Below, piece after piece: positions 52,120 through 61,349 of a stretch of 64,000 bases of DNA; position 1 is the stretch's first letter, and each line of letters starts with the position of its first letter. Both the position numbers and the translations under genes were made by a program. Below the pieces are notes generated by a model. It ran no database searches and had not been told where the DNA came from. It was given only the letters and a program-made list of their open reading frames with translations. Origin of the DNA: Herbiconiux sp. A18JL235 (lineage in GTDB: Bacteria; Actinomycetota; Actinomycetes; Actinomycetales; Microbacteriaceae). The DNA is taken from the NCBI RefSeq assembly GCF_040939305.1, contig NZ_CP162511.1, forward strand, positions 434,001 through 498,000, read 5' to 3'.

Positions 52120-53334
52120 GTGACCCGAGCATCCGAACGCCTCCGCCGCCTCCTCTGGGGCGGAGCGCCGGCGCTGCCGCGAGACGTCGTGGTGCTGGGT
52201 GTCGTCGCCTTCTTCGTGATGCTCGGCTTCGGCGTCGTCATCCCCGTGCTCCCGGTGTACGTGCGCAGTTTCGGCGTGGGCTACCTCGAGGTGGGCGCCG
52301 TGGTCTCGGCGTTCGCGGTGATGCGTCTGATCGCCAACCCGTTCGTGGGCAAGCTGCTCGACATCGCCGGCGAGCGCGTCATCCTGGCCGTGGGGATCGG
52401 TATCGTCGCGGTGTCGAGCGCCCTGGTCGGACTCGCCGACTCGTACCTGCAGGTTCTGCTGCTACGCGGGGTGGGCGGAATCGGCTCGGCCATGTTCACC
52501 GTCGCCGCCATGACCCTGCTGCTCGCCTCCTCAGACCCGAGTACCCGAGGTCGTGCCGTCGGCTTCTACCAGGGCGGCTTCCTCATCGGAGGGATGGCGG
52601 GCCCGGCGGTGGGTGGCCTCCTGTCGGGCATCTCGCTTCACGCGCCGTTCTTCTTTTATGCGGGCACCCTCGTCGTCGCGGGTGCCGTCGGGCTCGCGCT
52701 GCTCCGCCGCCACGACCGGACGGCGGATGCGGTGAGCACGCTCCCGCTCCGCCCCTTCCGAGAGGTGCTCGGTGACAGTCGCTACCAGTCGGCCCTGCTG
52801 GCGAACCTCGCGCAGGGGTGGGCGGCGATGGGGGTGCGGAGCGCGCTCATCCCGGTGCTCGTGGTGGAGGTGCTACGCGGTGAGCCTGCCTGGACGGGCA
52901 TCGCGTTCGCCATCGCGGCCGTCGCCCAGACACTCGCACTCCTGCCGGCGGGACGCTTCGTCGACGCCGTCGGTCGCCGCCCCGCGATCGTCGCCGCCTT
53001 CGCCGTGGGGTCGGTGGTGATGATCGCCATCCCCTTCGTGACCGAGCTCTGGATGCTCGTCCTCCTCCTGTGCGTCTACGGCGTCGCCGCCGCTTTCATG
53101 GGCACCGCACCGGCCGCCGCCGTGGGTGACGCCGCGGGTGCGCGGGGCGGGCAGCCCGTCGCCGTGTTCGAGGCGTTCGGCGACGCGGGGGCCATCGCCG
53201 GGCCGCTGGTGGCGGGCCTGCTCGTCGACGCGTTCGGCTTCGAGGCGGCCTTCGGGTCGGCGGTGGTGCTGATGGCGGCGGCGGCCCTGTTCGCGCTGCG
53301 CATGCCGCGCGGGCGGGTCGCCTCAGCGGCCTGA
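52120..53334 (+). CDS. MFS transporter (drug-efflux type)
   Basis: 404 residues from the GTG at 52120, twelve membrane segments. The early conserved segment LGFGVVIPVLPVYVRSFGVG and the motif-A-like GKLLDIAGERVILAVG and RGRAVGFYQGGFLIGGMAGP identify an MFS exporter of the MDR type. No ribosome site is seen before the GTG, so translation may start on a leaderless or near-leaderless message. Substrate unknown. Confidence 0.85.
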   Translation: MTRASERLRRLLWGGAPALPRDVVVLGVVAFFVMLGFGVVIPVLPVYVRSFGVGYLEVGAVVSAFAVMRLIANPFVGKLLDIAGERVILAVGIGIVAVSSALVGLADSYLQVLLLRGVGGIGSAMFTVAAMTLLLASSDPSTRGRAVGFYQGGFLIGGMAGPAVGGLLSGISLHAPFFFYAGTLVVAGAVGLALLRRHDRTADAVSTLPLRPFREVLGDSRYQSALLANLAQGWAAMGVRSALIPVLVVEVLRGEPAWTGIAFAIAAVAQTLALLPAGRFVDAVGRRPAIVAAFAVGSVVMIAIPFVTELWMLVLLLCVYGVAAAFMGTAPAAAVGDAAGARGGQPVAVFEAFGDAGAIAGPLVAGLLVDAFGFEAAFGSAVVLMAAAALFALRMPRGRVASAA

Positions 53335-53439
53335 CTCGGCCTCCGGCCCTGGACTCGAGCCCTCCATTCCGGCTCCAGCCCCGGCCTCTGCCCCCCACGC
53401 ACCTCTCGGCGTGATCGCTCACCCACCGGAGCGGGGGGC

Positions 53440-54192
53440 TCAGAGCGTGCTCATGCCCCCGTCGATGAAATACGTGCTCCCCGTGGTGAAGGCGGCCTCG
53501 TCGGAGGCGAGGTACACCATCATCCCCGCGACGTCCTCCGGTGTGCCCGGCCGGCCGAGCGGCACGCGCGACACGATGCCCGCGCGCTGCTCCTCGTTGT
53601 CGGAGATCGCAGTGACGAGGGGCGTCGTGGTGAACCCGGGTACCACGCTGTTCACACGGATGCCCGCCTTCGCGTAGTCGGCGGCCACCGTGCGCACGAG
53701 GCCGAACCCGCCGGCCTTGGTCGCCGAGTAGGCGGTGAACCCTCCGCCCTCCCCGGTGAGCCCGGTGGGGCTCCCGGTGACGAGGATCGCTCCTCCCGTC
53801 GGGAGCATTCCCCGAACGGCATGCTTCATCGTGAGGAAGGTGCCGGTGAAGTTGATGTCGACGGTGCGCCGCCACACTGCGAGGTCGAGGTCGGCGATGG
53901 CCGCGTCGTGCCCGAACAGCTGCACCCCGGCGTTGGCGACCACGATGTCGAGCCTCCCGTGCCGCGCGAGCACGGCGTCGAACGCGTCGGCGACCGACCG
54001 CTCGTCGGTGATGTCGGCGACCAGTGGATGCACGTGCTCGGTCTCCGAGAACGCCTCGGCGAGCCGGTCGGCGTCGCGATCGAGGCCGTGAACCTCGGCC
54101 CCCTCGGCGGCGAAGCGCAGCGCCGTCGCCAGGCCGATGCCCGAGGCGGCGCCGGTGACCACGGCGATCTTGCCCGTCAGCCGGCCGGTCAC
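53440..54192 (-). CDS. SDR-family oxidoreductase
   Basis: 250 residues: TGAASGIG, NAG in VVANAGVQLF, catalytic Ser in VTGSPTG, YSATKAGG and the C-terminal GSTYFIDGGMSTL. It overlaps the GntR gene by four bases and shares its promoter region with the apionate-type operon. It may be the sugar dehydrogenase of that pathway (apiose to apionolactone); the known apiose dehydrogenase belongs to another family, so this is only a possibility. Confidence 0.83.
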   Translation of the reverse strand: MTGRLTGKIAVVTGAASGIGLATALRFAAEGAEVHGLDRDADRLAEAFSETEHVHPLVADITDERSVADAFDAVLARHGRLDIVVANAGVQLFGHDAAIADLDLAVWRRTVDINFTGTFLTMKHAVRGMLPTGGAILVTGSPTGLTGEGGGFTAYSATKAGGFGLVRTVAADYAKAGIRVNSVVPGFTTTPLVTAISDNEEQRAGIVSRVPLGRPGTPEDVAGMMVYLASDEAAFTTGSTYFIDGGMSTL

Positions 54193-54908
54193 GAGGTCGC
54201 CCCCGAGCCCTGGCCGTAGAACTTCTGCGAGTCGTCGAGGTGACGTTGCATCGCCTCGCGGCTCGCCGCCGCGTCGCGGGCGCGCACCGCGTCGAGCACG
54301 GCCTCGTGCTCCTCGAGGGCGACGGCGAGCCGGCCCTCGACCGTGAAGCTGTTCGCGCGGATGGTGCGCATCGTCGCGTTGATCGACTCGATCAGAGTGA
54401 GGTAGAGCGCGTTGTGGGTTCCCACGGCGAGTAGCCGGTGGAACTCGGCGTCGTGCCGTGCCGCCGTCTCGGGGTCGTGCGCCGCCGACATCAGCTCGTG
54501 CTCGCGTTCGATGGCGGCGAGATCGTCGGCGGTCGCGCGCTCGCAGGCGATCTCCACCAGGCGGGTCTCGAGCGTCTCACGCACCTCGGCGATGTGCTCG
54601 GGCCGGATGATCTCCTGCGACTGCGCACCGCGCAGGTACAGCTCGAGCGCCTCGGTGACCCGGCTCGACGACACGGTGGCGATCTGCACGCCCTTGCCCG
54701 TCGTGATCTCGAGCACGCCCTTGGCGTGCAGCCCGCGGACGGCCTCGCGGATGACCGTGCGCGACACACCGAACTGATCGCTCATGTCGCGCTCGCTGGG
54801 AAGTCGCTCACCCGGCCGAAACCGGCCCGCGGCGATCGCCTCGAGCAACTCCTCGGTGACGCGCACCGCGAGCGACGGCTGTCGCGTCAAGGGCACGAAC
54901 TCTGCCAT
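54189..54908 (-). CDS. GntR-family regulator, FadR subgroup
   Basis: 239 residues from the ATG at 54908, preceded by AGGAAGGTGG. Winged helix at the N-terminus (AVRVTEELLEAIAAGRFRPG, ERLPSERDMSDQFGVSRTVI) and an FCD effector domain with metal-binding His (HDAEFHRLLAVGTHNALY). Divergent from an RbsB-type importer operon, with a perfect GntR-like site (TTGGTATACCAA) between. It probably represses that operon and responds to its sugar acid. Confidence 0.9.
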   Translation of the reverse strand: MAEFVPLTRQPSLAVRVTEELLEAIAAGRFRPGERLPSERDMSDQFGVSRTVIREAVRGLHAKGVLEITTGKGVQIATVSSSRVTEALELYLRGAQSQEIIRPEHIAEVRETLETRLVEIACERATADDLAAIEREHELMSAAHDPETAARHDAEFHRLLAVGTHNALYLTLIESINATMRTIRANSFTVEGRLAVALEEHEAVLDAVRARDAAASREAMQRHLDDSQKFYGQGSGATS

Positions 54909-54968
54909 CTGTCCACCTTCCTCGGCTCCCATCATCATCGATGACCTCGCACGAACACTAGCATGCAC

Positions 54969-54980
54969 TTGGTATACCAA
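54969..54980. promoter_or_regulatory. GntR-type operator
   Basis: TTGGTATACCAA is a perfect 12-bp palindrome of the TNGTATACNA kind bound by FadR-subgroup GntR proteins. It lies 60 bases before the GntR gene and about 125 bases before the importer start. Confidence 0.65.
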
Positions 54981-55022
54981 AGTCCAGACGGAGGAACCCC
55001 GTGTCCAGATCCCTGTTGCGAC

Positions 55023-55052
55023 TTGCTTAATTCGGCCCGCCGTGGCTATGTT
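55023..55052 (+). promoter_or_regulatory. Predicted promoter of the importer/apionate operon
   Basis: TTGCTT (55023-55028) and TATGTT (55047-55052) are 18 bases apart. The start codon at 55106 is preceded by CAAGGAGG. The operator is about 45 bases upstream of the -35. Confidence 0.5.
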
Positions 55053-55105
55053 CTCTCGTACCAGCGGCGAAATGGTTCGTCGCATCCCCGAGTCAAGGAG
55101 GCCTC

Positions 55106-56173
55106 GTGACACGATTCCGCACTGCGATGGCAGGGGTAGCAGCCCTCGCCCTCGTCGCCACCCTCAGCGCCTGCGGCACCACCACCGGCGGAGGCGGCAG
55201 CAGCACCGACGCCGCCACCGAGGACATCAGCGTCGAGGTGGGCGCCGACCTCAGCGGCAAGCGCATCTGCTTCGGCTTCTCCGGCAGCGAGACCGAGTTC
55301 TGGGCGGCGGGCATCAAGTCGATCAGCGACTCGCTCGAGGCCGCCAACGCCACGGTCATCGAGCACAACTCGAACGAAGACCCCAACCGCCAGCTCGAGC
55401 AGGTGCGCGACTGCATCACCCAGGGCGTCGACGGCATCATCGTGATCCCCGAGGACGGGTCGAGCGCGAACACCATCATCAAGGAAGCCAACGACGCCGA
55501 CATCCCGATCGGCATCTTCAACCGTCCGCCCGCGACCGAGGACGGCGCGGCCATCGTCGCCGTCGCCGACAACCGCGACGTCGCGGCACAGACCACGCAG
55601 TACCTCGCCGACGAGGCGAAGAAGCTCGGCCGCAAGGTGCAGCCGCTCATCATGGTGGGCAACCTCAGCGACCAGAACGCGGTCGAGCGCCGCAACGGCT
55701 TCTACGAGGTGATCGACGCCAACCCCGACCTGTTCCTCACCCCCATCGAGGTGCAGACCAACTGGGATGCGGCGACCGGCCAGGCGAACCTCCAGGCGGC
55801 CGTGCAGGCGAACCCCGACATCGACGTGCTGTTCACCTCGAGCGACTTCCTGTTCCCGCAGATCCAGGCGGTGCTGGAGCCCCTCGGCAAGTGGAAGCCC
55901 GTCGGCGAGGACGGCCACGTGCTGATGGGCGGGCTCGACGGCGACAACCGCGCCTGCGGTCTCATCCGCGACGGCTACGTCGACGCGACCGGCGTGCAGG
56001 ACCTCTTCTACGAGGCCTCCTCACTGCTCGAGGCGCTCGGCCAGGCGATCGCCGACAACGAGTCCGACCCCGACGAGACCATCGTCGACCCCGGCTTCGC
56101 CCTGACGCAGTCGAACTTCGACGAGCGCGAGAAGGACATGTGGGGCTGCGTCATCACGCCCCCGAGCAGCTGA
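55106..56173 (+). CDS. RbsB-type sugar-binding lipoprotein
   Basis: 355 residues from a GTG. The signal sequence ends with the lipobox TLSAC. The mature protein has the two-lobed ribose-binding fold: CFGFSGSETEFWAAGIKSIS, VRDCITQGVDGIIVIPEDGS and VLMGGLDGDNRACGLIRDGY. It would deliver a pentose or branched pentose derivative to the two RbsC-type permeases. In context the ligand is probably apionate, apionolactone or an apiose-containing sugar. Confidence 0.9.
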   Translation: MTRFRTAMAGVAALALVATLSACGTTTGGGGSSTDAATEDISVEVGADLSGKRICFGFSGSETEFWAAGIKSISDSLEAANATVIEHNSNEDPNRQLEQVRDCITQGVDGIIVIPEDGSSANTIIKEANDADIPIGIFNRPPATEDGAAIVAVADNRDVAAQTTQYLADEAKKLGRKVQPLIMVGNLSDQNAVERRNGFYEVIDANPDLFLTPIEVQTNWDAATGQANLQAAVQANPDIDVLFTSSDFLFPQIQAVLEPLGKWKPVGEDGHVLMGGLDGDNRACGLIRDGYVDATGVQDLFYEASSLLEALGQAIADNESDPDETIVDPGFALTQSNFDEREKDMWGCVITPPSS

Positions 56174-56192
56174 TCGGCCCGACCGTCACCCC

Positions 56193-56226
56193 GCCGGCGC
56201 CCGGATGCTCAGCACCGGGCGCCGGC
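56193..56226 (+). terminator. Hairpin between binding protein and permease genes
   Basis: Perfect 12-bp arms, GCCGGCGCCCGG at 56193-56204 and its complement at 56215-56226, with a ten-base loop, 20 bases after the binding-protein stop. Fourth such hairpin in the window. Confidence 0.7.
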
Positions 56227-56258
56227 GCCCCCCACGTTTCCTCCGGAAGGACCTCGTC

Positions 56259-57362
56259 GTGACCGCTGCACCACCCGTCGCGAGCTCGCCCGCCGCTCCG
56301 CCGCCGCCCGGCACCACCCGGCCCCGGCGCGGAGCCGTGCTCCGCCGACTCTTCGCCGGCGAAGGCTTCGTCGCCATCCTCATCGTCGTCTATGTCGTCG
56401 CGATGGCACCCTTCGCCCAGGGGCTGCTCTCCGAGCGCAATGCGCTCAACGTGCTGTCGAACTTCTGGCCTCTCGCCATCATCGTCATCGGGCAGACCTT
56501 CGTGCTCGTGCTGGCCGGTATCGACCTCGCGCAGTCGGCGATCATCAACCTCACCAACACCGTCGGCGCGCTGCTCGTGACGCAGGCGCTCGAGCCGTCG
56601 CTGTTCGACAAGTCGGCCCTCTGGGGCAGCGTCGTGGGGCCGGACGGCGGTCCGCTCGGCGGTGGCGGAGGCATCGCGCTCGCCGTGGTGCTCATGGTCG
56701 TGATCGGCGCCGTTCTCGGCACCGTCAACGGCCTCCTCATCGCCCGGCTGAAGATGCCCCCGTTCATGGTGACGCTCGGCACCATGCTGCTGTTCAGCGC
56801 CGTGGCCGTCTGGCTCACCCGCAGCGAGAACGTGCCGAACCTGCCGGAGGCGTACATCGAGATCGGTCAGGGCCGCATCTGGGGCGCCATCACCGTTCCG
56901 GCGATCATCGCGGTCGTGCTCGGCGTCGCGGCCCACTTCGTGCTGAGCAAGACCCCCTTCGGCGCCTGGCTCTACGCCGCGGGCACCAGCCGCGACACCG
57001 CCATCATCTCGGGAGTGCCCTACCGCCGCGTCGTCGTGCTCGCCTACGCGCTCTCGGGCGTGTTCGCCACCATCGGCGGCATCCTCTACTCCACGCGTCT
57101 CGAGGCCGGGCGCCCGACGCTCGCCGACGACCTGCTGCTCGACGTCATCGGCGCCGCGGTGATCGGCGGGGTCTCGCTGTTCGGCGGCAAGGGCTCGGTG
57201 CTCGGCGCCGCCCTCGGCGCACTGTTCTTCGTGGTGCTCTCGAACAGCCTGAATCTGCTCAACCTGCCGTTCACCGTCGTGTTCATCGTCAAGGGCCTCG
57301 TCATCGTGGCCGCAGCCCTGCTCGACGTCGTGCGCAACCGCATCCTGGGAGGCACCCGATGA
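56259..57362 (+). CDS. RbsC-type sugar ABC permease, first
   Basis: 367 residues from a GTG preceded by CGGAAGG. Long Pro/Ala-rich N-terminus, then about ten membrane segments, with the typical IVIGQTFVLVLAGIDLAQSA and VIGAAVIGGVSLFGGKGSVL regions. The segment LARLKMPPFMVTLGTMLLFS is the conserved core. The gene is followed directly by the ATPase, overlapping by four bases. A second RbsC gene follows, so the pore is probably a heterodimer. Confidence 0.9.
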   Translation: MTAAPPVASSPAAPPPPGTTRPRRGAVLRRLFAGEGFVAILIVVYVVAMAPFAQGLLSERNALNVLSNFWPLAIIVIGQTFVLVLAGIDLAQSAIINLTNTVGALLVTQALEPSLFDKSALWGSVVGPDGGPLGGGGGIALAVVLMVVIGAVLGTVNGLLIARLKMPPFMVTLGTMLLFSAVAVWLTRSENVPNLPEAYIEIGQGRIWGAITVPAIIAVVLGVAAHFVLSKTPFGAWLYAAGTSRDTAIISGVPYRRVVVLAYALSGVFATIGGILYSTRLEAGRPTLADDLLLDVIGAAVIGGVSLFGGKGSVLGAALGALFFVVLSNSLNLLNLPFTVVFIVKGLVIVAAALLDVVRNRILGGTR

Positions 57363-58930
57363 CCGAGCCGCGCCTGCGCATCGACGACGTCTCGCACAGC
57401 TTCTACGGCGTCACCGTCAACAAGCACCTGAGCCTCGAGGTGGCCGCCGGCGAGGTGCTCGGTCTCGTCGGCGAGAACGGTGCGGGCAAGAGCACGCTCA
57501 TGAACATCGTCGGCGGCGTGCTGCAGCCCGATTCCGGCTCGCTCTGGGTCGACGGGGAACGCTACGAACCGCGCAGCCCCGCCGAGGCCCGCAAGGTGGG
57601 AATCGCCCACGTGCACCAGGAGCTCAACCTGTTCGCGCCCCTCACGGTCGCCGACAACATGTTCCTCACCGGCTACCCCAGGCGGCTCGGCGTCTTCACC
57701 GACAAGCGGGCGGCGCGGGCGAAGGCCCGCGAGGCGCTCGCCCTGATGGACCTGCCGTTCTCGCCCTCAGCCCTCGTCGAAGACCTCAGCCCCGGCCAGC
57801 GGCAGATGCTCGAGATCGCCAAGGCGGCGGTCGGCGACCCGAAGCTCGTCATCCTCGACGAACCCACCACCTCGCTCACCTCGCGTGAGACGGCCCGGCT
57901 GTTCGAGCTGATCGCACAGCTGACCGAGCGCGGCACCTCCGTCATTTACGTCTCCCACATCCTCGAAGACATCAAACGGCTCTCCGACCGCATCGCCATC
58001 ATGCGCGACGGCGCGCTCGTCGACGTGCGACCCGAACCCGAGCTGCCGGTCGGCGAGGTCATCACCCTCATGGTGGGCCGCAGCCTCGACAACCGCTTCC
58101 CCTCCCGCGACGGGCACGCCGAACGCACGCCCGTGCTCGAGGTCGCCGACCTCTCGGCCAAGGGCGTGGTCGACGGCATCGACCTCACCGTGCACTCGGG
58201 CGAGGTCGTCGGGTTGTTCGGGCTCATGGGCGCCGGCCGCACCGAGCTGGCCAGGATGGTCTACGGGCTCGACCCCGTCGACCGCGGCAGCGTCGTCGTC
58301 GACGGCACCGACGTCTCGAGCCGGTCGACCCGCTCACGCATCGCGCGCGGCCTCTCCTTCGTCACCGAAGACCGGCGCGGTGAGGGCCTGCTCATGGACT
58401 TCTCCGTCATCACCAACGCCGCGCTGCCGTCGCTCAAGCGCTGGGCGGGCGGGGTGCTCGGGCCCATCAGGCGGCGAGCCGTCGCCCGCGACGTCGCCGA
58501 GGTGACGAGCGGATTGCGGCTCAAGTCGGCCGATCTCGACCGCTCCCCGGTGCGTTCGCTCTCGGGCGGCAACCAGCAGAAGGTCGTGCTGGCCAAGTGG
58601 CTGCTCACGAAGCCGCGCGTGTTCATCCTCGACGAACCCACCCGAGGGGTCGATGTGGGGGCGCAGTACGAGGTGTACCGCACCACGCTGGAGCTCGCCG
58701 ACCAGGGGACCGCCGTGCTCGTCATCTCGTCGGAGCTGCCGGAGCTCATCGGCATCTGCGACCGCATCCTGGTGATGCGGATGGGGCGGCTGGTCGGCGA
58801 GTTCGACCGCTCGCAGTTCGACGCCCGCCGCATCCTCGGCGCCGCCTTCGGCGAGTCGGGCGGTGCAGCCGAGAGCGGCGCGGCCGCAGCCACCACCCCC
58901 GTTCCCCTCGACCAGGAGGCAGCACGCTGA
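57359..58930 (+). CDS. RbsA-type sugar ABC ATPase (two ATPase domains)
   Basis: 523 residues. First domain: Walker A VGENGAGKSTL, signature DLSPGQRQMLEIAK, Walker B KLVILDEP. Second domain: a degenerate Walker A, GLMGAGRTELARM, signature LSGGNQQKVVLAK and VFILDEPTRGVDVGAQYEVY. This is the usual RbsA/XylG pattern, in which the second domain is partly inactive. The stop TGA overlaps the next ATG by one base. Confidence 0.95.
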   Translation: MTEPRLRIDDVSHSFYGVTVNKHLSLEVAAGEVLGLVGENGAGKSTLMNIVGGVLQPDSGSLWVDGERYEPRSPAEARKVGIAHVHQELNLFAPLTVADNMFLTGYPRRLGVFTDKRAARAKAREALALMDLPFSPSALVEDLSPGQRQMLEIAKAAVGDPKLVILDEPTTSLTSRETARLFELIAQLTERGTSVIYVSHILEDIKRLSDRIAIMRDGALVDVRPEPELPVGEVITLMVGRSLDNRFPSRDGHAERTPVLEVADLSAKGVVDGIDLTVHSGEVVGLFGLMGAGRTELARMVYGLDPVDRGSVVVDGTDVSSRSTRSRIARGLSFVTEDRRGEGLLMDFSVITNAALPSLKRWAGGVLGPIRRRAVARDVAEVTSGLRLKSADLDRSPVRSLSGGNQQKVVLAKWLLTKPRVFILDEPTRGVDVGAQYEVYRTTLELADQGTAVLVISSELPELIGICDRILVMRMGRLVGEFDRSQFDARRILGAAFGESGGAAESGAAAATTPVPLDQEAAR

Positions 58931-59922
58931 TGTCGAAGCTCCGTCAACTCGCCCTCGGTAACGTGCCGATCATCCTGCTCGTCGTGGTGTTCGTGATCTT
59001 CTCGCTGCTCGACCCGCGCTTCTTCGACCTGCAGACGCTCGGCAACATCGCCCGCAGCACCGCCTACATCGGCATCGTCGCGGTGGGGATGACGCTCGTG
59101 CTCATGACGGCGGGCATCGACCTCTCGGTGGGCTCGATGCTCTATCTCGTCGCCGTGGTGGTGGGACAGATCATCAACACGGCGGCCATCCCGGTGTTCG
59201 TGGTGCCGTTGCTCGCCATCGGTGTCGGGCTCGTGCTCGGCGCCGTGAACGGGTTCGCCATCTCGTTCCTGCGCGTCATCCCGTTCATCGTCACGCTGGC
59301 GATGCTCACCGTGTTCCGTGGCATCGGGTTGGGGCTCTCCGACTCGCGCGAGGTCAACTACCCCGACGTCATCGGGGCGCTCGGCTCGCAGCCCATCCTC
59401 GGCATCCCGCTGCCGGTGTGGGTCTTCGCGATCGTCGTGCTGATCGCCCACATCGTGGTGACCCGGACGCCGTTCGGACGGCAGCTGCTCGCGACGGGAG
59501 AGGACCGCGCCGCCGCCGAGCGGGCGGGGATACCGGTGCGCCGGATCCTCTTCACCGTCTACGTCATCGCCGGCGGGCTCACCGGTCTCGCCAGCTTCGT
59601 CGCGATGACGCAGCTGCGCACCGCGGCGCCGGGCTTCGGCTCGGGCGACGAGTTCGACGCCATCGCCGCGGCGGTGCTCGGCGGCACGAGCCTGTTCGGT
59701 GGTCGCGGCTCGGTGTTCCCGGGCACGGTGGTGGGGGCACTGCTCATCCAGCTCATCCAGACCGGGCTGCAGTTCCTGCAGGTCGACCTCTATGTCACGC
59801 CGATGATCCAGGCCGGCATCATCCTGCTCGCCGTGTTCGTCGACGCGCTGCGCACCGGCAGGCTGGAGAAGCTCACGCGCCGCGTGGTGATGTCGGAGCG
59901 CACCGAGGAGCTCACCCCGTGA
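58930..59922 (+). CDS. RbsC-type sugar ABC permease, second
   Basis: 330 residues, about ten membrane segments, beginning MSKLRQLALGNVPIILLVVV. Conserved pieces are AVGMTLVLMTAGIDLSVGSM, FIVTLAMLTVFRGIGLGLSD and AAVLGGTSLFGGRGSVFPGT. The short C-terminus overlaps the next gene (GTGA, 59919-59922). The pair of permeases without a second binding protein suggests a heteromeric importer. Confidence 0.92.
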   Translation: MSKLRQLALGNVPIILLVVVFVIFSLLDPRFFDLQTLGNIARSTAYIGIVAVGMTLVLMTAGIDLSVGSMLYLVAVVVGQIINTAAIPVFVVPLLAIGVGLVLGAVNGFAISFLRVIPFIVTLAMLTVFRGIGLGLSDSREVNYPDVIGALGSQPILGIPLPVWVFAIVVLIAHIVVTRTPFGRQLLATGEDRAAAERAGIPVRRILFTVYVIAGGLTGLASFVAMTQLRTAAPGFGSGDEFDAIAAAVLGGTSLFGGRGSVFPGTVVGALLIQLIQTGLQFLQVDLYVTPMIQAGIILLAVFVDALRTGRLEKLTRRVVMSERTEELTP

Positions 59923-61349
59923 ACACCGACCTCGCGCCCCTCGATCCGCCCGCCGACGGCCTCGTCGTCGCGTTCTACGGCGACGACTTCACCGGGTCGA
60001 CCGATGTCATGGAGACCCTCGAGGATGCAGGGCTGCCCACCCTGCTCTTCCTCGAGCCGCCCACTCCGGAGCAGCTCGCCGCGCACCCGGAGGCCAGGGC
60101 CGTCGGCGTGGCGGGTGTCAGCCGCACCATGACCCCGGCGCAGATGCACGAGGAGCTGCCACCGGCGTTCCGTGCCCTCGCCGCGCTCGGCGCCCCGCTC
60201 GTGCACTACAAGATCTGCTCGACCTTCGACTCCTCGCCCACGGTCGGCAGCATCGGGCGCGCCACCGAACTGCTGCGCGCCGAGCTCGGCGACGGCCCGA
60301 CACCGCTCGTCGTCGGGGTGCCGCAGCTCGGCCGCTACACCGCCTTCGGCACCCTGTTCGCCCGCTACGGCAGCGAGGTGTACCGGTTGGATCGGCACCC
60401 CACCATGACCGTGCATCCGATGACTCCCATGCACGAGGCCGACCTCCGCGAGCACCTGCGCCCGCAGACCGCGCTGCCCGTGGCGCTCGTCGACCTGCGC
60501 GAGCTCGACGGCGACGACGACACCGTCGGGCGAAGCGTCGCCTCGCGACTCGCCGAGGCCGAGGGGCTCGTGCTGCTCGACGTCGACGACCTCGGCTCGC
60601 AGCGCCAGGTGGGCAGGGCACTGCACCGGATGCTCGAGACCGCCCGTGAGACCGGCTCGCCGGTGGGGGTGGTCGGCTCCTCGGGCGTCGAGTACGCGCT
60701 GGGCGCGGCCTGGGGCGCGAGTGGCGCCGCCGAGTCATTGCCTGTGCGGCAGCCGACGAAGACGCTCACCGTCGTGGGATCGCTGGCTCCGGCGACCCGG
60801 GCGCAGGTGGAGGTGGCGCTCGACGCCGGGTTCGCCCTCGTCGAGGTCGACGACCACGCCCTGGTCGACCCCGAGCGCAGCGCGGCGGCGTGCGCCGACG
60901 CGGTCGCCCGCACGGTGGCGGCGCTCGGCCGCCACGACCGCGTGCTGCTGCGCACGCCCGTTCCCGCCGCGGGCGGCGGCGCGGGTGGTGCGGGCGGCGA
61001 CTCCGCGCCCGTCGACGGCACCGCGCTCGCCGACTCCGCGCCCGTCGACGGCACCGCGCTCGCCGCCGCGCTCGGCGCCGTCACCGCCGAGGTCGTGCGA
61101 CTCACCTCGGTGCCGCGACTCGTCGTCGCCGGCGGCGACACCTCCGGCTACGTCGCGAAGGCGCTCGGCATCGAGGCGCTGCGGCTCGTGCGCCGCCTGG
61201 CTCCCGGAGCGCCGCTGTGCCGCGCCGTGAGCCCCGACCCCGCGCTCCACGACCTCGAACTGTGCCTCAAGGCGGGCCAGATCGGAGACCCCGACTACCT
61301 CGTCCTGCTCGCCGAGCTGGGCTCAACCCCTCAGGAAGGAACCTCATGA
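59919..61349 (+). CDS. oiaK: Four-carbon acid sugar kinase family, probable 3-oxo-isoapionate kinase
   Basis: 476 residues from a GTG at 59919. DUF1537 kinase: N-terminal AFYGDDFTGSTDVMETLEDA, HYKICSTFDSSPTVGSIGRA, and C-terminal VVAGGDTSGYVAKALGI with the nucleotide-binding GGDTSG. Family members phosphorylate acid sugars (OtnK, DtnK, OiaK). Neighbouring ApnO- and ApnL-like genes make 3-oxo-isoapionate the best substrate. It carries an in-frame exact duplication (SAPVDGTALAD) in a Gly/Ala loop before the C-terminal domain, which the family lacks. Confidence 0.8.
   Translation: MNTDLAPLDPPADGLVVAFYGDDFTGSTDVMETLEDAGLPTLLFLEPPTPEQLAAHPEARAVGVAGVSRTMTPAQMHEELPPAFRALAALGAPLVHYKICSTFDSSPTVGSIGRATELLRAELGDGPTPLVVGVPQLGRYTAFGTLFARYGSEVYRLDRHPTMTVHPMTPMHEADLREHLRPQTALPVALVDLRELDGDDDTVGRSVASRLAEAEGLVLLDVDDLGSQRQVGRALHRMLETARETGSPVGVVGSSGVEYALGAAWGASGAAESLPVRQPTKTLTVVGSLAPATRAQVEVALDAGFALVEVDDHALVDPERSAAACADAVARTVAALGRHDRVLLRTPVPAAGGGAGGAGGDSAPVDGTALADSAPVDGTALAAALGAVTAEVVRLTSVPRLVVAGGDTSGYVAKALGIEALRLVRRLAPGAPLCRAVSPDPALHDLELCLKAGQIGDPDYLVLLAELGSTPQEGTS
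60999..61064 (+). repeat. Exact 33-bp tandem duplication in the kinase gene
   Basis: Two identical units, GACTCCGCGCCCGTCGACGG and 13 more bases, at 60999-61031 and 61032-61064. Each adds 11 residues; frame is kept. Absence of any difference suggests a recent event. Confidence 0.85.
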
